Shown one piece after another: positions 25,615 to 34,378 of a stretch of 64,000 nt of DNA. The notes under the pieces were generated by a model, which did no database searches, was not told where the DNA came from, and saw nothing but the letters and a program-made list of their open reading frames with translations. The stretch comes from CAWHYG01 sp963833505 (lineage in GTDB: Bacteria > Eisenbacteria > RBG-16-71-46 > CAIMUX01), in assembly GCA_963833505.1 (NCBI GenBank), contig CAWHYG010000004.1, forward strand, positions 310,001 to 374,000, given 5' to 3'. Position 1 is the stretch's first letter, and each line of letters starts with the position of its first letter. Both the position numbers and the translations under genes were made by a program.

Positions 25615-27777
25615 TCACTCCCGGTGCGCCTGCCCGCCGAGCGTCCTCTCCAGCTCCACCGGGTCCGTCACCGGCGCATCGCAAGCGAAGTCCCGGCAGA
25701 CGTAGACCGCCGGGACACCGCGCACGGTCGTCTTGCCCTCGAGCAGCGCCCCCGGCTCCGCTCCCTCTCCGCCCGTCCAGGCCTCCACCGCGCGAGGCAG
25801 GAACGCCCGACCGATCGCCGCGCGCAGATCCATGGTCCGCGCATCGTCGAGAGGCCCGGCCACGACGATTTCCTGGCGCGGACCCAGGTGCAGATCGAGC
25901 GCCAGCAGCATCTGGTGGAACGCTCCCGGGGCGCGTTCCAGCAGACTCCAGGCAGCATGAAGGATCCCTTCGCCCCGCCGTTCCAGGTCGTCTCTGCCGG
26001 CGAGCCGGCCCAGGCGCAGCAGAGCACAGGCCGCCATCGAGTTTCCGGAAGGGGTGCTGCCGTCCTGGGCGCTCTTGAGCCGGACGATCAGATCCGTGTG
26101 AAACCGGGAGGTGTTATAGAGCATGCCGCCGTCCGTCGGATCCGCGCCAAAGAGCCGGATCATGGTTTCACACAGCTCGCGGGCGGCCTCGAGGTAGCGC
26201 CGTAAGAAGGTGGCTTCATAAACATCGACCAGCGCGTTCGCCAGGCCGGCGTAGTCCTCGAGAAACGCCGGCACCCGGCTCCGGCCGTCCTTCCACACGC
26301 GGAGAAGACCGTTCCCATCCATCATCCGGTCGAGGACGAAATCAGCGGACCGCCCCGCGGCAAGGACGAAGCGAGGTTCCGCGAAGGCCCGACCCGACCG
26401 CGCGAAGGCCGAGATCATGAGCCCGTTCCACGAGCTGAGCACCTTCTCGTCGCGCCCGGGATGAACGCGAGCTTCGCGCGCCGAGCGCAAGCGCTCTCGT
26501 GACCGATCCAGGATGCCCTCGATTTCGTCCGCCGGACGGCCGGTCCAGGCCTTAAGGGCTTCGGGGCCCGCGGTGCGATGCAGGATCGAACGACCTTCAA
26601 AGTTGCCCGCTTCGTCCACGTCAAACGCCCGGCGAAACAAAACGCCATCCTCCGACCCCAGCACGGCGTCGATCTCCGCCGGCTTCCAGAGGAAGAACCG
26701 TCCCTCTTCCCCCTCGCTGTCGGCGTCCTGAGTCGAGTAGAAGCCTCCCTCCGGCCCGGTCATCTCCCGGAGGACATATTCCAGGGTCTCCCGAACGACC
26801 CTTTCATAGAGCGGAGCGCGGGTACACTGCCAGGCCTCGAGGTAGGCCAGGGATAGCAGGGCCTGGTCGTACAGCATCTTCTCGAAATGCGGGACGAGCC
26901 AGTGGGCATCTGTAGAATAACGATGGAATCCTCCGCCGAGATGGTCGTAGATCCCGCCCGCCGCCATGCGATCCAGCGTGATTCGGACCGCTTTCAGACT
27001 CTCCGGATCCTGGTGTCGCTCATGCCATCGGAGCAGGAGTTGCATTCCCATCGAGTGGGGAAATTTCGGTGCGCCCCCAAAGCCTCCGCAGGTTCGATCG
27101 AAGCTCTCCAGGAGCGACCGGACCGCAGCCTCGATCGGTGCGGCGGAGAGCCCGCCGGAGCGCGCGCCCGTGCGGTCGCCCGGATCCCCAGAAGCCCCGA
27201 TCTGTTCGGCGACCTGCGAGGCGCTGCGATCGATCTCCGCGCGGCGGGTCCCATAGACCTCGAGCAACCGGTCGAGCACGCGGCGGAATCCGGGCCGGCC
27301 GAACCGATCGTCCGGCGGAAAGTAGGTGCCGCCGAAGAAGGGCTGGAGCTCTGGAGTGAGAAAGACGCTGAGCGGCCATCCGCCCTGTCCACCCAGGATC
27401 TGGACCGCTGACATGTACAGGTCATCCAGGTCGGGCCGCTCTTCCCTGTCCACCTTGATGCTGACGAAGTGCGCGTTGAGAAAGGCCGCGATCTCCTCAT
27501 TCTCGAAGCTCTCCCGTTCCATGACGTGGCACCAGTGGCAGGCGGAATAGCCGATGGACAGGAAGATCGGCCGGTCTTCACGCCGGGCCTTCTCGATGGC
27601 TTCCGGTCCCCAGGGATACCAATCCACGGGATTGGAAGCGTGTTGCAGCAGGTAGGGGCTGGTCTCGGCGGCCAGATGGTTCCGCGCACGGCGGGACTTG
27701 TCGCCTCTTCTCTCGTCTTCACTCACTGGAACCTCGCCTCCATCTTCACATCCAGGTTCGCCGACCGCGCCCGGCAT
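25615..27777 (-). CDS. yyaL: YyaL / DUF255 thioredoxin-domain protein
   Basis: A 720-residue protein of the YyaL/SSP411 family. The N-terminal thioredoxin-like domain carries NHLAAETSPYLLQHASNPVDW and CHWC (C80, C83), followed by FVSIKVDREERPDLD and GGWPLSVFLTPE. The C-terminal (alpha/alpha)6-barrel domain has FHRYSTDAHWLVPHFEKMLYDQ and the ending CRDFACDAPVTDPVELERTL. Length matches the family. The ATG at 27777 gives about 17 extra residues; a GTG at 27726, preceded by GGCGAGG, is a good alternative. The exact biochemical role of this conserved family is not settled; N-acylglucosamine epimerase-like barrels suggest sugar-related activity. Confidence 0.93.
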   Translation of the reverse strand: MPGAVGEPGCEDGGEVPVSEDERRGDKSRRARNHLAAETSPYLLQHASNPVDWYPWGPEAIEKARREDRPIFLSIGYSACHWCHVMERESFENEEIAAFLNAHFVSIKVDREERPDLDDLYMSAVQILGGQGGWPLSVFLTPELQPFFGGTYFPPDDRFGRPGFRRVLDRLLEVYGTRRAEIDRSASQVAEQIGASGDPGDRTGARSGGLSAAPIEAAVRSLLESFDRTCGGFGGAPKFPHSMGMQLLLRWHERHQDPESLKAVRITLDRMAAGGIYDHLGGGFHRYSTDAHWLVPHFEKMLYDQALLSLAYLEAWQCTRAPLYERVVRETLEYVLREMTGPEGGFYSTQDADSEGEEGRFFLWKPAEIDAVLGSEDGVLFRRAFDVDEAGNFEGRSILHRTAGPEALKAWTGRPADEIEGILDRSRERLRSAREARVHPGRDEKVLSSWNGLMISAFARSGRAFAEPRFVLAAGRSADFVLDRMMDGNGLLRVWKDGRSRVPAFLEDYAGLANALVDVYEATFLRRYLEAARELCETMIRLFGADPTDGGMLYNTSRFHTDLIVRLKSAQDGSTPSGNSMAACALLRLGRLAGRDDLERRGEGILHAAWSLLERAPGAFHQMLLALDLHLGPRQEIVVAGPLDDARTMDLRAAIGRAFLPRAVEAWTGGEGAEPGALLEGKTTVRGVPAVYVCRDFACDAPVTDPVELERTLGGQAHRE

Positions 27778-27930
27778 CGTTCATGGTAACACTTCGGACG
27801 GTTTCCCAGGACCCGACCTTCGGTGCGAGCGGCGCCTGCCGTATCGCGGCGGGGTTCTGTTCCCTTCGAACCGGGAGTAAGCTCCCGCTGTCGGCAGAAG
27901 CCGCCCAGCCTGAAGAGGAGGATGCAGATC

Positions 27931-28500
27931 ATGACCGCTCGCGCTCGACTGGTTCGAAACCACCGTACGGGACAGACGGCTCGTCGCTGGATTTCCTTCT
28001 GTCTTCTGGCCGCAGCGCTTCCGGCGGTTGGCCGCGGCGCCGTCATCGCGGCCCCGGCTTACCGCGTCGTTCGCGCCGACACGCTCGGGGGCGACGGCTC
28101 CTGGGATTGCCTCACCTACGACGGGGCCGGCCATCGGCTTTTCATCGCGCGCCAGAATCGCGTCATGGTCGTGAACACGGAGACCGGCAAGCTCGCGGCC
28201 GAGATCCCAGGTCTCGACCGGGCCCACGCCGTGGCCGTCGACTATGCGAGCGGCCGCGGGTTCGCCACCTCCGGCGGCGACAGCTCCGTCGTCATGTTCG
28301 ACCTCAAGACCTTGAACGTCCTGGGCAGGATTCCGGCCGACAAGGACGCCGACATCGCCCTGGACGAATCCACGCATCGGATCTTCACGGTGACGGCCGG
28401 ATTCGGCCCGATGCCCGCGGCCACGCCGGAGCATCCGCATCCGCGGCCGACTCTTCTGCCGGGGACGTTCACGCTGCTGGTGCTGGAGCCGGCGAAGTAA
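27931..28500 (+). CDS. YncE-like beta-propeller protein with a probable internal deletion
   Basis: A 189-residue secreted protein; the start at 27931 follows GAGGAGG, and the signal ends near GRGAVIA. The first half (GSWDCLTYDGAGHRLFIARQ, VMVVNTETGKLAAEI, GFATSGGDSSVVMFDLKTLN) matches the first blades of YncE/YVTN-family propellers. The end (HRIFTVTAGFGPMPAATPEHP, RPTLLPGTFTLLVLE) matches the last blade. Family members are usually about 330 residues. The join at PADKDADIALDESTHRIF therefore looks like a deletion of three or so central blades by recombination between similar blades. The frame is kept, but a closed propeller is unlikely. Confidence 0.75.
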   Translation: MTARARLVRNHRTGQTARRWISFCLLAAALPAVGRGAVIAAPAYRVVRADTLGGDGSWDCLTYDGAGHRLFIARQNRVMVVNTETGKLAAEIPGLDRAHAVAVDYASGRGFATSGGDSSVVMFDLKTLNVLGRIPADKDADIALDESTHRIFTVTAGFGPMPAATPEHPHPRPTLLPGTFTLLVLEPAK

Positions 28501-28621
28501 GGGCGTCAGGGGACGGGCTGGCCGGGCTCCGCGCTTGGGTGCTACGATTCGCAGGCGGGACTGTCCCCGTGGAACGCCGCGCCGGCGTTTCTCGGCGGTG
28601 GATCACTGATTCGGAGGAGCT

Positions 28622-29470
28622 ATGGATCTCGGGCTCACCAACAAGGTCGCTCTCGTGTGCGCCGCGAGTCGAGGTCTGGGCCGGGCCGCCGCCGCCGGCC
28701 TCGCATTGGAGGGAGCGAAGGTCGTCATCTGCTCCCGAAACGAGACGAGGATCCGCGAAGCGGCCGCCGAGATCGGGCGTGAAGTGTCCCATGCGCTTGC
28801 GCACGGCCGGCCCGGGCGGGCCGATCCGGAGGGAGCCGCCGCGGCTCCGGTGGTCGTCCCCGTCGTCGCCGACGTCAGCCTGCTCGAAGACATCCGCCGC
28901 CTCGTCGCCGGCACGATCGAACGTTTCGGCCGCATCGACATCCTCGTGACCAACGCCGGCGGACCGCCCGTGGCGGAGTTTCTCGATCTCGACGACGATA
29001 GCTGGCAGGCGGGCGCCCGGCTCACGCTCATGAGCGTGGTGCGGCTGATCCGCGAGACGCTTCCCCACATGCGCGCGCAGCGCTGGGGACGGATCATCAA
29101 CATCACTTCGATCGCCGCCCTGCAGCCGGTGGAGGATCTCGTTCTCTCGTCCACGCTTCGTCCGGGAATTCTCGGGCTGGCCAAGGTGCTGGCCAACCGC
29201 TACGGCGCCGAGGGCATCCTCATCAACAACGTCGCCCCGGGCCACATCCTGACCGATCGTCAGAAGGAGATCTTGGAGGTCCGGGCTCGCGACCGCGGCA
29301 TCACACAGGAGCAATACCTGGCCGAGCTGGCCCAGGACATTCCGCTCCGCCGCCTCGGACGGCCCGAGGAGCTGGCCTCCGCGATCGTCTTTCTGGCCTC
29401 GGAGCGCGCGAGCTACATCAACGGAGCCACCTTGAGCGTCGATGGCGGCATCGCTCGAAGTTTGACGTGA
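28622..29470 (+). CDS. SDR-family oxidoreductase (FabG-like) lacking the usual YxxxK
   Basis: A 282-residue short-chain dehydrogenase/reductase with the nucleotide motif CAASRGLGRAAAAGLALEGAKV, NAGG at the active-site strand, ITSIAALQP and the cofactor loop NNVAPGHILTDRQ. In classical SDRs a YxxxK follows the serine. Here the corresponding text is LVLSSTLRPGILGLAK, so the tyrosine is absent. A known FabG-like subgroup reads LSNxLRxGxxGLAK at this point, so this is a family trait rather than damage. A Gly/Pro/Ala-rich insert of about 25 residues (HGRPGRADPEGAAAA) sits between the second helix and the ADVS strand. GGAGGAG precedes the start, and the stop overlaps the next gene. Confidence 0.9.
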   Translation: MDLGLTNKVALVCAASRGLGRAAAAGLALEGAKVVICSRNETRIREAAAEIGREVSHALAHGRPGRADPEGAAAAPVVVPVVADVSLLEDIRRLVAGTIERFGRIDILVTNAGGPPVAEFLDLDDDSWQAGARLTLMSVVRLIRETLPHMRAQRWGRIINITSIAALQPVEDLVLSSTLRPGILGLAKVLANRYGAEGILINNVAPGHILTDRQKEILEVRARDRGITQEQYLAELAQDIPLRRLGRPEELASAIVFLASERASYINGATLSVDGGIARSLT

Positions 29471-30435
29471 TGTCCCCGCCTTCCCAGCCGAACGAGGATC
29501 AGTTCGCCCGTCTTGCCGGCGGTTACGACCGGTGGATCGGATGGGGTCCGCGCCTCCGGAAGGAAATGCCGTTCCTGCTCGACAGCCTCCCGGAACCGGA
29601 CTCGATGGCGCCGGCCGATCCCTCCACGCGGAAACGTCGAGTGCTCGACGTGGGCTGCGGGACCGGCGCGCATGCGCTGGCCCTGGCGGCGGCGGGATTC
29701 GCGGTGACCGGGCTCGACCGGTCCGCGGCCATGCTGGCGAAGGCTCGTGAGGCGGAAGCGGCGGGAAAACACACTGGAGCCGTCTCACCGGCCGATGCAG
29801 CTATGGCCGATCAGATCTCCGGATCGGGTCGACGATTCGACGCGTTGACGGAACCAGGTGCCGAGTCGGCCGGCCCATCGTCCGGGACCGTCGAATGGCT
29901 CGAAGGCGACATCACCGACCCGTCCGTTCTGGCCGGACGGCGATTCGACGCGGTCCTGGCGTTGGGCAACGTCCTCCAGTCCTTCCAGGAAGAATCGGAC
30001 ATCTACCGCGGCCTGGAGTCGATGGCGCGGCTGGTGGCTCCGCGCGGAGCCCTCGTCCTGCAGTACTTGAACGGCGGGCTGATCCGCTCCTCGGGCCGGT
30101 TGGTGGTGAAGTCCCTGCGTTCTGCACCGGATGCGGCGATTTCCTCGCGATCCCGGACGGAGGAGACCGGCGCTTCTGAAGAGATCTGGCTTCGGCATCA
30201 CTTCGAGGCCGGCGGACACGTCTATTTCCACTCCTATCTGTTGAAACGGGACGGCGACGAATGGAAAGGCGAGCTTCTTCGCGCCGACCGGATCCACGAT
30301 CTGCCGCCCGATCAACTCATCCGGCTTCTTCGCCCGCACTTTGATCAGATCGATCTTTTCGACGGCTTGACCGGCTACGCGTTCGAGCCCGACCGCTCGG
30401 ACGCCGTCGGAATCCGCGCCCGCGGCCGGCGCTGA
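29470..30435 (+). CDS. Class I SAM-dependent methyltransferase
   Basis: A 321-residue methyltransferase. Motif I is VLDVGCGTGAHALALAAAGF, followed by VTGLDRSAAMLAKARE, and then LALGNVLQSFQEESDIYRGL and the post-motif region RLVAPRGALVLQYLNGG. About 40 extra residues (SGSGRRFDALTEPGAESAG and neighbours) separate motif I from VEWLEGDITD, where the family usually has a short loop. The ATG at 29470 overlaps the SDR stop; a GTG at 29467 is also possible. Translational coupling with the SDR suggests a shared pathway, but the substrate is unknown. Confidence 0.88.
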   Translation: MSPPSQPNEDQFARLAGGYDRWIGWGPRLRKEMPFLLDSLPEPDSMAPADPSTRKRRVLDVGCGTGAHALALAAAGFAVTGLDRSAAMLAKAREAEAAGKHTGAVSPADAAMADQISGSGRRFDALTEPGAESAGPSSGTVEWLEGDITDPSVLAGRRFDAVLALGNVLQSFQEESDIYRGLESMARLVAPRGALVLQYLNGGLIRSSGRLVVKSLRSAPDAAISSRSRTEETGASEEIWLRHHFEAGGHVYFHSYLLKRDGDEWKGELLRADRIHDLPPDQLIRLLRPHFDQIDLFDGLTGYAFEPDRSDAVGIRARGRR

Positions 30436-30728
30436 CGCGCGGCTCCTGCTGCTTCTGATTCAGCAGCCTCCCCGCGGCTTTAGCGCCTTCTGCGCACCTT
30501 CAGCAGCTTCCGTGAACCCCGCGGCACGATTCTGGATCCGCTTCCGCACCGCCGGATTCTCGTCCTTGCGCCCGGAATCGTTTCGAACGGGCATCAGTCC
30601 GGGACCAGCGTCGCCGAAACCGCCGGAGCGGCCGCTTCGCCGCGGTCTTTCAGATCCGGTCGCGCGCCCCAGTCCATCCAAGACGGTCGCTCATCGACCG
30701 CCCGCGGGTCTTTCACGAGAAGGGTCGA

Positions 30729-32582
30729 ATGAATCGCCTCCCTGTCATCCTCTGGTCAGGCCTGTGTCTCGCGTCCGTTTCGCCGCAAGCCGCAATGTCC
30801 CGCCAGGTTCCCATCCTCCTCGATGGTGAGTTCGAAGATTGGAACGGCGTCCCGCCGGCGTGGCAGGACCCGACCGGAGACGCCGGGCCTGACAGCATCG
30901 ACTTCGGACGGATCTGGATCGCGAACGATGATCGGTTCCTCTACCTGCGATTCGAGGTCGGAGCGCAGATCGACCTGGACGAGGACAGCCCCATCAGCCT
31001 GTACCTGGACACCGACGCGGACAGCGCCACCGGGCTTCAGGTCGGAGGCATCGGCGCCGAGCTGGAATGGAACCTGGGAGAGCGAGCTGGCGCCTGGTAC
31101 TGGCGCCGGCGCGGCATGGCCGTCGATCGATCCAGCCTGGGCTTCACCGCCTTGCCCACGACCAACGCGCGGGAGTACGAGGCCTGCTTCTCCCGCGCGT
31201 CCAAACCGGACGGAGTGCATCCGCTCTTCCCGGGAGCCTCGGTGCGATTGCTCCTGGTCGACCGGGCTCCGGGCGGCGACCGCGCGCCCGATCCGGGACT
31301 CGTCCTCACTTATACGCTGGACGACGGATCCGCTCCGCCGGACACCGCCGTGCCCTGGACGAGTCGTGCTGGCGATCTCCGACTGGCCACCTGGAACATT
31401 CATGCCGACGGGCTTTACAACCCGGACCTGCAGCCGGCCTTTCTCAGGGTTCTCTCGGCGGCGCACCCGGCCGTTCTCTGCCTACAGGAAGTGTACAAGC
31501 ACACGCCCGAGGAGACGGCGAGCCTTCTGGAGTCGTGTCTGCCCTCCGGGTCGGGAGAATCCTGGCATTTCGCCGCCAATCAGGATTGCCAGGTGATCAG
31601 CCGGTATCCCATCCTGGCCTCCTGGCCGCTCGATGGCAACACGGTCGTCCTTCTCGACACGAGCTCGATCCTGGGAAACCCGATTCTGGTCATCTGCGCG
31701 CATTTGCCATGCTGCACGAACGACGCCGGGCGCCAGCGAGAGGTGGACCACCTGCTGGCCTTCATCCGGGACGGGCGGGAATCCGGCGGAACCGAGTCCA
31801 TTCCGCCGAATGCGCCGATCGTCATCCTGGGCGACATGAACTTCGTCGGCTCGCCCCGGCCGCTTCAGTCGCTTCTTTCCGGCGTTATCGCCGATCACGA
31901 CGCCTCCGGGCCCGATTTCCATCCGGACTGGGACGGAACGGCGCTCCGTGATCTCATCTCGCGACAGACCGAGGTGCGCCAGGCCTGGACCTGGTTCGAT
32001 CCCACGACGACCTACTGGCCGGGGCGGCTCGATCTTGTGATCTATACCGATTCGGTCCTGGAGCCGGGAAATCACTTCCTGGTGGACACGCGGGAGATGT
32101 CTCCGGACAGCCTGGCTGCGCACGGGCTGCAGGCGGGCGACTCGGCCGTTTCCGACCACCTGATCCATGTCGCCGACTTTCACCCCGCGCCGAGCGGTCA
32201 AGGAGGAGGCGGCAGCGATTCCGGCGGCACGGTCGGCCGGTCCGACGCCGGCAGCGACTCCGGCGGTACCAGCGGCCAACCCGGCGCCGGGTTTGAGTTC
32301 ACGGTTCTTCCCAATCCATCGCGCGGCGTCCTCGAGATTCGCGCCGTGGCCGATCGGCCGACCCGTTTCCGCGCCGAGCTGGTCGACCCATCCGGCCGGC
32401 ACGCCGTCTCTCTCTTCGGCGGCTCCGAACGCGCGGTCTCGCCGGGTCAGACCATCCTCTCCTGGGCCGGCGCGGACGAGGGTGGCCGGTCTCTGCCCTC
32501 CGGGCTCTATCTGATCCGCGTGTGGGGAGAAGACGAGCGGGGCTCGTTCCGGCGATGCGGGAGGTGGATGCTCATGCGGTAG
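30729..32582 (+). CDS. Secreted endonuclease/exonuclease/phosphatase-family protein with FlgD-like C-terminal domain
   Basis: A 617-residue secreted multidomain protein. A signal peptide (ILWSGLCLASVSPQAA) leads into a beta-sandwich (ILLDGEFEDWNGVPPAWQDP ... FLYLRFEVGAQID), like the CBM9/DOMON-type domains attached to secreted enzymes. Residues about 225-485 form an EEP (DNase I/sphingomyelinase-like) domain with RLATWNIHADG, VLCLQEVYK, ICAHLPC, VILGDMNFVGS, RLDLVIY and the terminal SDHLIHVADF, a full metal and catalytic set. A 2 x 13-residue Gly/Ser repeat linker joins a FlgD-type C-terminal domain (VLPNPSRGVLEIRAVA ... SGLYLIRVWG). It likely acts on nucleic acid or phosphoester substrates outside the cell. 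Confidence 0.88.
   Translation: MNRLPVILWSGLCLASVSPQAAMSRQVPILLDGEFEDWNGVPPAWQDPTGDAGPDSIDFGRIWIANDDRFLYLRFEVGAQIDLDEDSPISLYLDTDADSATGLQVGGIGAELEWNLGERAGAWYWRRRGMAVDRSSLGFTALPTTNAREYEACFSRASKPDGVHPLFPGASVRLLLVDRAPGGDRAPDPGLVLTYTLDDGSAPPDTAVPWTSRAGDLRLATWNIHADGLYNPDLQPAFLRVLSAAHPAVLCLQEVYKHTPEETASLLESCLPSGSGESWHFAANQDCQVISRYPILASWPLDGNTVVLLDTSSILGNPILVICAHLPCCTNDAGRQREVDHLLAFIRDGRESGGTESIPPNAPIVILGDMNFVGSPRPLQSLLSGVIADHDASGPDFHPDWDGTALRDLISRQTEVRQAWTWFDPTTTYWPGRLDLVIYTDSVLEPGNHFLVDTREMSPDSLAAHGLQAGDSAVSDHLIHVADFHPAPSGQGGGGSDSGGTVGRSDAGSDSGGTSGQPGAGFEFTVLPNPSRGVLEIRAVADRPTRFRAELVDPSGRHAVSLFGGSERAVSPGQTILSWAGADEGGRSLPSGLYLIRVWGEDERGSFRRCGRWMLMR
32211..32288 (+). repeat. 39-bp tandem repeat encoding the linker before the FlgD-like domain
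   Basis: Two units (32211-32249 and 32250-32288) begin GGCAGCGA[TC]TCCGGCGG and encode GSDSGGTVGRSDA and GSDSGGTSGQPGA. The array falls exactly between the nuclease-like domain and the C-terminal domain. Confidence 0.85.
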
Positions 32583-32659
32583 CATTTCGCGGAAGAGCCT
32601 CGTCCGTGCGCGCGACCCTGCCATAAGTCGCCGGCGCGGCCCTGTCCCTCTGGACCTCT

Positions 32660-32682
32660 CAGAACGGCTCCGAATGACACAT
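32660..32682. repeat. Possible fragment of a dispersed TGTCATTC-type repeat
   Basis: On the minus strand the text TGTCATTCGGAGCCGTTCTGAG lies just past the 3' end of the DUF2164 gene. The adjacent GGACCTCTCAGAACG is also found at 13911-13925, just past the 3' end of the truncated permease. A related TGTCATTCTGAGGA occurs at 34841-34854. These are short matches to a motif seen between genes in many bacteria. Confidence 0.4.
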
Positions 32683-32687
32683 TGAAA

Positions 32688-32948
32688 CTAGACCGGCGGC
32701 TCGGGATCATAGAACTCCACGTCGAGATCGTCGAGCTTCTCGGCCATGAAGGCGCGCGCGTCCTGGATCGCCTGGTTGTAGACCGACGGGCCGAGCGTTT
32801 TCAGAAAGAACTCGAGGATCCGCTCGGCGCGAAACGGGCTCAGGTCCTCGTCCAGCGTTTCCTTGTAAAACCGCGCGAGCGATTGCAGGATCGCGTGGCG
32901 GCGTTCGTCGGACAGCTTGATCCGCATCCGATCATGAGGACCCGGCAT
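32688..32948 (-). CDS. DUF2164 family protein
   Basis: An 86-residue protein matching DUF2164: IKLSDERRHAILQSLARFYKETLDEDLSPFRAERILEF followed by GPSVYNQAIQDARAFMAEKLDDLDVEFYDPE. Function unknown. The ATG at 32948 has an excellent GGGAGGGAGGAG site, so I use it although it overlaps the upstream methyltransferase stop by 17 bases. An internal ATG at 32927 would remove the overlap. It is co-directional with, and probably co-transcribed with, the methyltransferase. Confidence 0.9.
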   Translation of the reverse strand: MPGPHDRMRIKLSDERRHAILQSLARFYKETLDEDLSPFRAERILEFFLKTLGPSVYNQAIQDARAFMAEKLDDLDVEFYDPEPPV

Positions 32949-33897
32949 GCTCCTCCCTCCCTGCGCTTCGGCTTGGCCGCCGGGCGACGATGAAAAGGCG
33001 TCGAAACGGAAACGACGTGATCTCCCCGTTCCGCGGATAGGCCGAGATCAGGCGCTGGTCGAGCTCGCGCAGGAACGCCGGCTGCTCTCCTGGCGGAAGG
33101 TGATCCAGGATCGGGCGCAGGGCCGTTCCCCGAATCCACTCCAGAACCGGGCTCGGGCCGCGCAGCAGATGCAGGTAGGTGGTCTCCCACGCGTCGACGG
33201 CGAAGTCGAGATCGGTCAACGTCTCGGCATACCAGCTCAGCGGCCGGACGGAAGCGCCGGGGACGCCCGATTTCGCGAGGAGCGGGGCCCACCGCGGATC
33301 GCCGGCGACCTCCTGGATCAGTCGATGGGACGGCGCGTCGAAGTTTCCGGGCATCTGCACGGCCAGGATGCCGTCCGGCGCCACCATTCCCGCCAGCTCC
33401 GGCACCAGCCTCTCGTGGTCCGGCAGCCAATGCAACGCCGCGTTGGAAACGATGAGATCGACCGGCGTGTCGCTTCTCCAATCGGAGATATCGGCGAGTT
33501 GGAACGAGACCCCGCCAGCGGAACCTCCGGAGCGCTCTCCCTCCCTGGCCGCGGTCCCACCAAGCGTTCTTCCGGGACGCTCGCCATTCCTGCTCGCGGT
33601 CCGGGTCCCTTGTCCCACGATGGAATCCGCGGCGCTTTCGGCGGCAGGCGCGGCGGCAGCGCCTGCCGGGTTCACCTGCCGCGCCCGGGCCAGCATCTCC
33701 GGGGAGTTGTCGATCCCGATCACCAAAGCGCCCGGCCAGCGTTTCGCCAGCTCGCGGGTCAGATCGCCCGAACCGCATCCGAGATCCACGATCGTCCGCG
33801 GCGCAACGAGCGGAACGCCCGCCAGCAGATCAAAGAACGGCCGTGATCGCTCATCGGAGAACCGACCGTACTGGTCGGGATCCCAGGACACGTTCAC
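32932..33897 (-). CDS. tam: Tam-like trans-aconitate 2-methyltransferase with an in-frame repeat insertion
   Basis: A 321-residue methyltransferase resembling Tam: WDPDQYGRFSDERSRPFFDLL, motif I IVDLGCGSGDLTRELAKRWP, then GIDNSPEMLARAR, FQLADISDW, DLIVSNAALHWLPDHE and WYAETLTDLDFAVDAWETTYLHLL. The usual length is about 255 residues. The extra length lies between MLARARQVNP and VSFQLADISDW and includes two copies of a 45-bp unit. Tam methylates trans-aconitate, an inhibitory by-product of the citric acid cycle. Both sides of the insert are intact, so the enzyme may still fold with an enlarged surface loop. Confidence 0.88.
   Translation of the reverse strand: MNVSWDPDQYGRFSDERSRPFFDLLAGVPLVAPRTIVDLGCGSGDLTRELAKRWPGALVIGIDNSPEMLARARQVNPAGAAAAPAAESAADSIVGQGTRTASRNGERPGRTLGGTAAREGERSGGSAGGVSFQLADISDWRSDTPVDLIVSNAALHWLPDHERLVPELAGMVAPDGILAVQMPGNFDAPSHRLIQEVAGDPRWAPLLAKSGVPGASVRPLSWYAETLTDLDFAVDAWETTYLHLLRGPSPVLEWIRGTALRPILDHLPPGEQPAFLRELDQRLISAYPRNGEITSFPFRRLFIVARRPSRSAGREEHAGSS
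33515..33604 (-). repeat. 45-bp tandem repeat inside the tam-like gene
   Basis: Two units with a 45-base period (starting at 33515 and 33560) share a 42-base alignable core ending GCGGTC. They encode the related segments SRNGERPGRTLGGTA and AREGERSGGSAGGVS at about residues 98-128 of the protein. Confidence 0.78.
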
Positions 33898-33970
33898 TTT
33901 GAACCTCCGGGGACTGGATCCCGAGCTACGGTCACCTTGAAACCTCCGAGGGCCGCATCCTGGAAGCCGC

Positions 33971-34345
33971 TCATTGCGAGCCCCAGTCGGCGTTGGGTCC
34001 GTCGCCTTCCGTCTCCAGATGGAAATGATGCAGCACGTGATGCAGGACCGGCCCCAGCATCACGCCGGCCAGCACGATGAAAACCAGCCCCGCGAACAGC
34101 GCGTAGCACCCGGCGAGCCACTTGCCCGCGGTGGTGCGCACCGGGTCGACCGGTCCCATCCCGCCCAGAAGCATGGACGCGTTCAGAAACGCGCTCGGCC
34201 AGCTCAGGCCCTCGACCCAGTGATATATCGCCATGCCGGCGGCCAGGGTTGCTGCCGCGAGCGGCAGCAGAGCCAGCGCATGGACGACCATCCTGCCGGC
34301 CAGGTACCAGGGCCGGCGCTTCAGCTTGCGCTCGGTTTGCCTCAT
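33971..34345 (-). CDS. Conserved membrane protein of unknown function
   Basis: A 124-residue integral membrane protein: a basic N-terminus (RQTERKLKRRPWYLAGRM), a first long membrane helix (VVHALALLPLAAATLAAGMAI), a re-entrant-like segment (SWPSAFLNASMLLGGMGPVD), a second membrane helix (LAGCYALFAGLVFIVLAG) and a histidine-rich tail (GPVLHHVLHHFHLE). The layout recalls a two-helix ion channel, but the selectivity filter motif is absent, so I leave it unassigned. It is close to yjbQ in the same direction. Confidence 0.75.
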   Translation of the reverse strand: MRQTERKLKRRPWYLAGRMVVHALALLPLAAATLAAGMAIYHWVEGLSWPSAFLNASMLLGGMGPVDPVRTTAGKWLAGCYALFAGLVFIVLAGVMLGPVLHHVLHHFHLETEGDGPNADWGSQ

Positions 34346-34378
34346 GACCCCTCCCGCGCGGTCTGTATGCCCGGAGAA

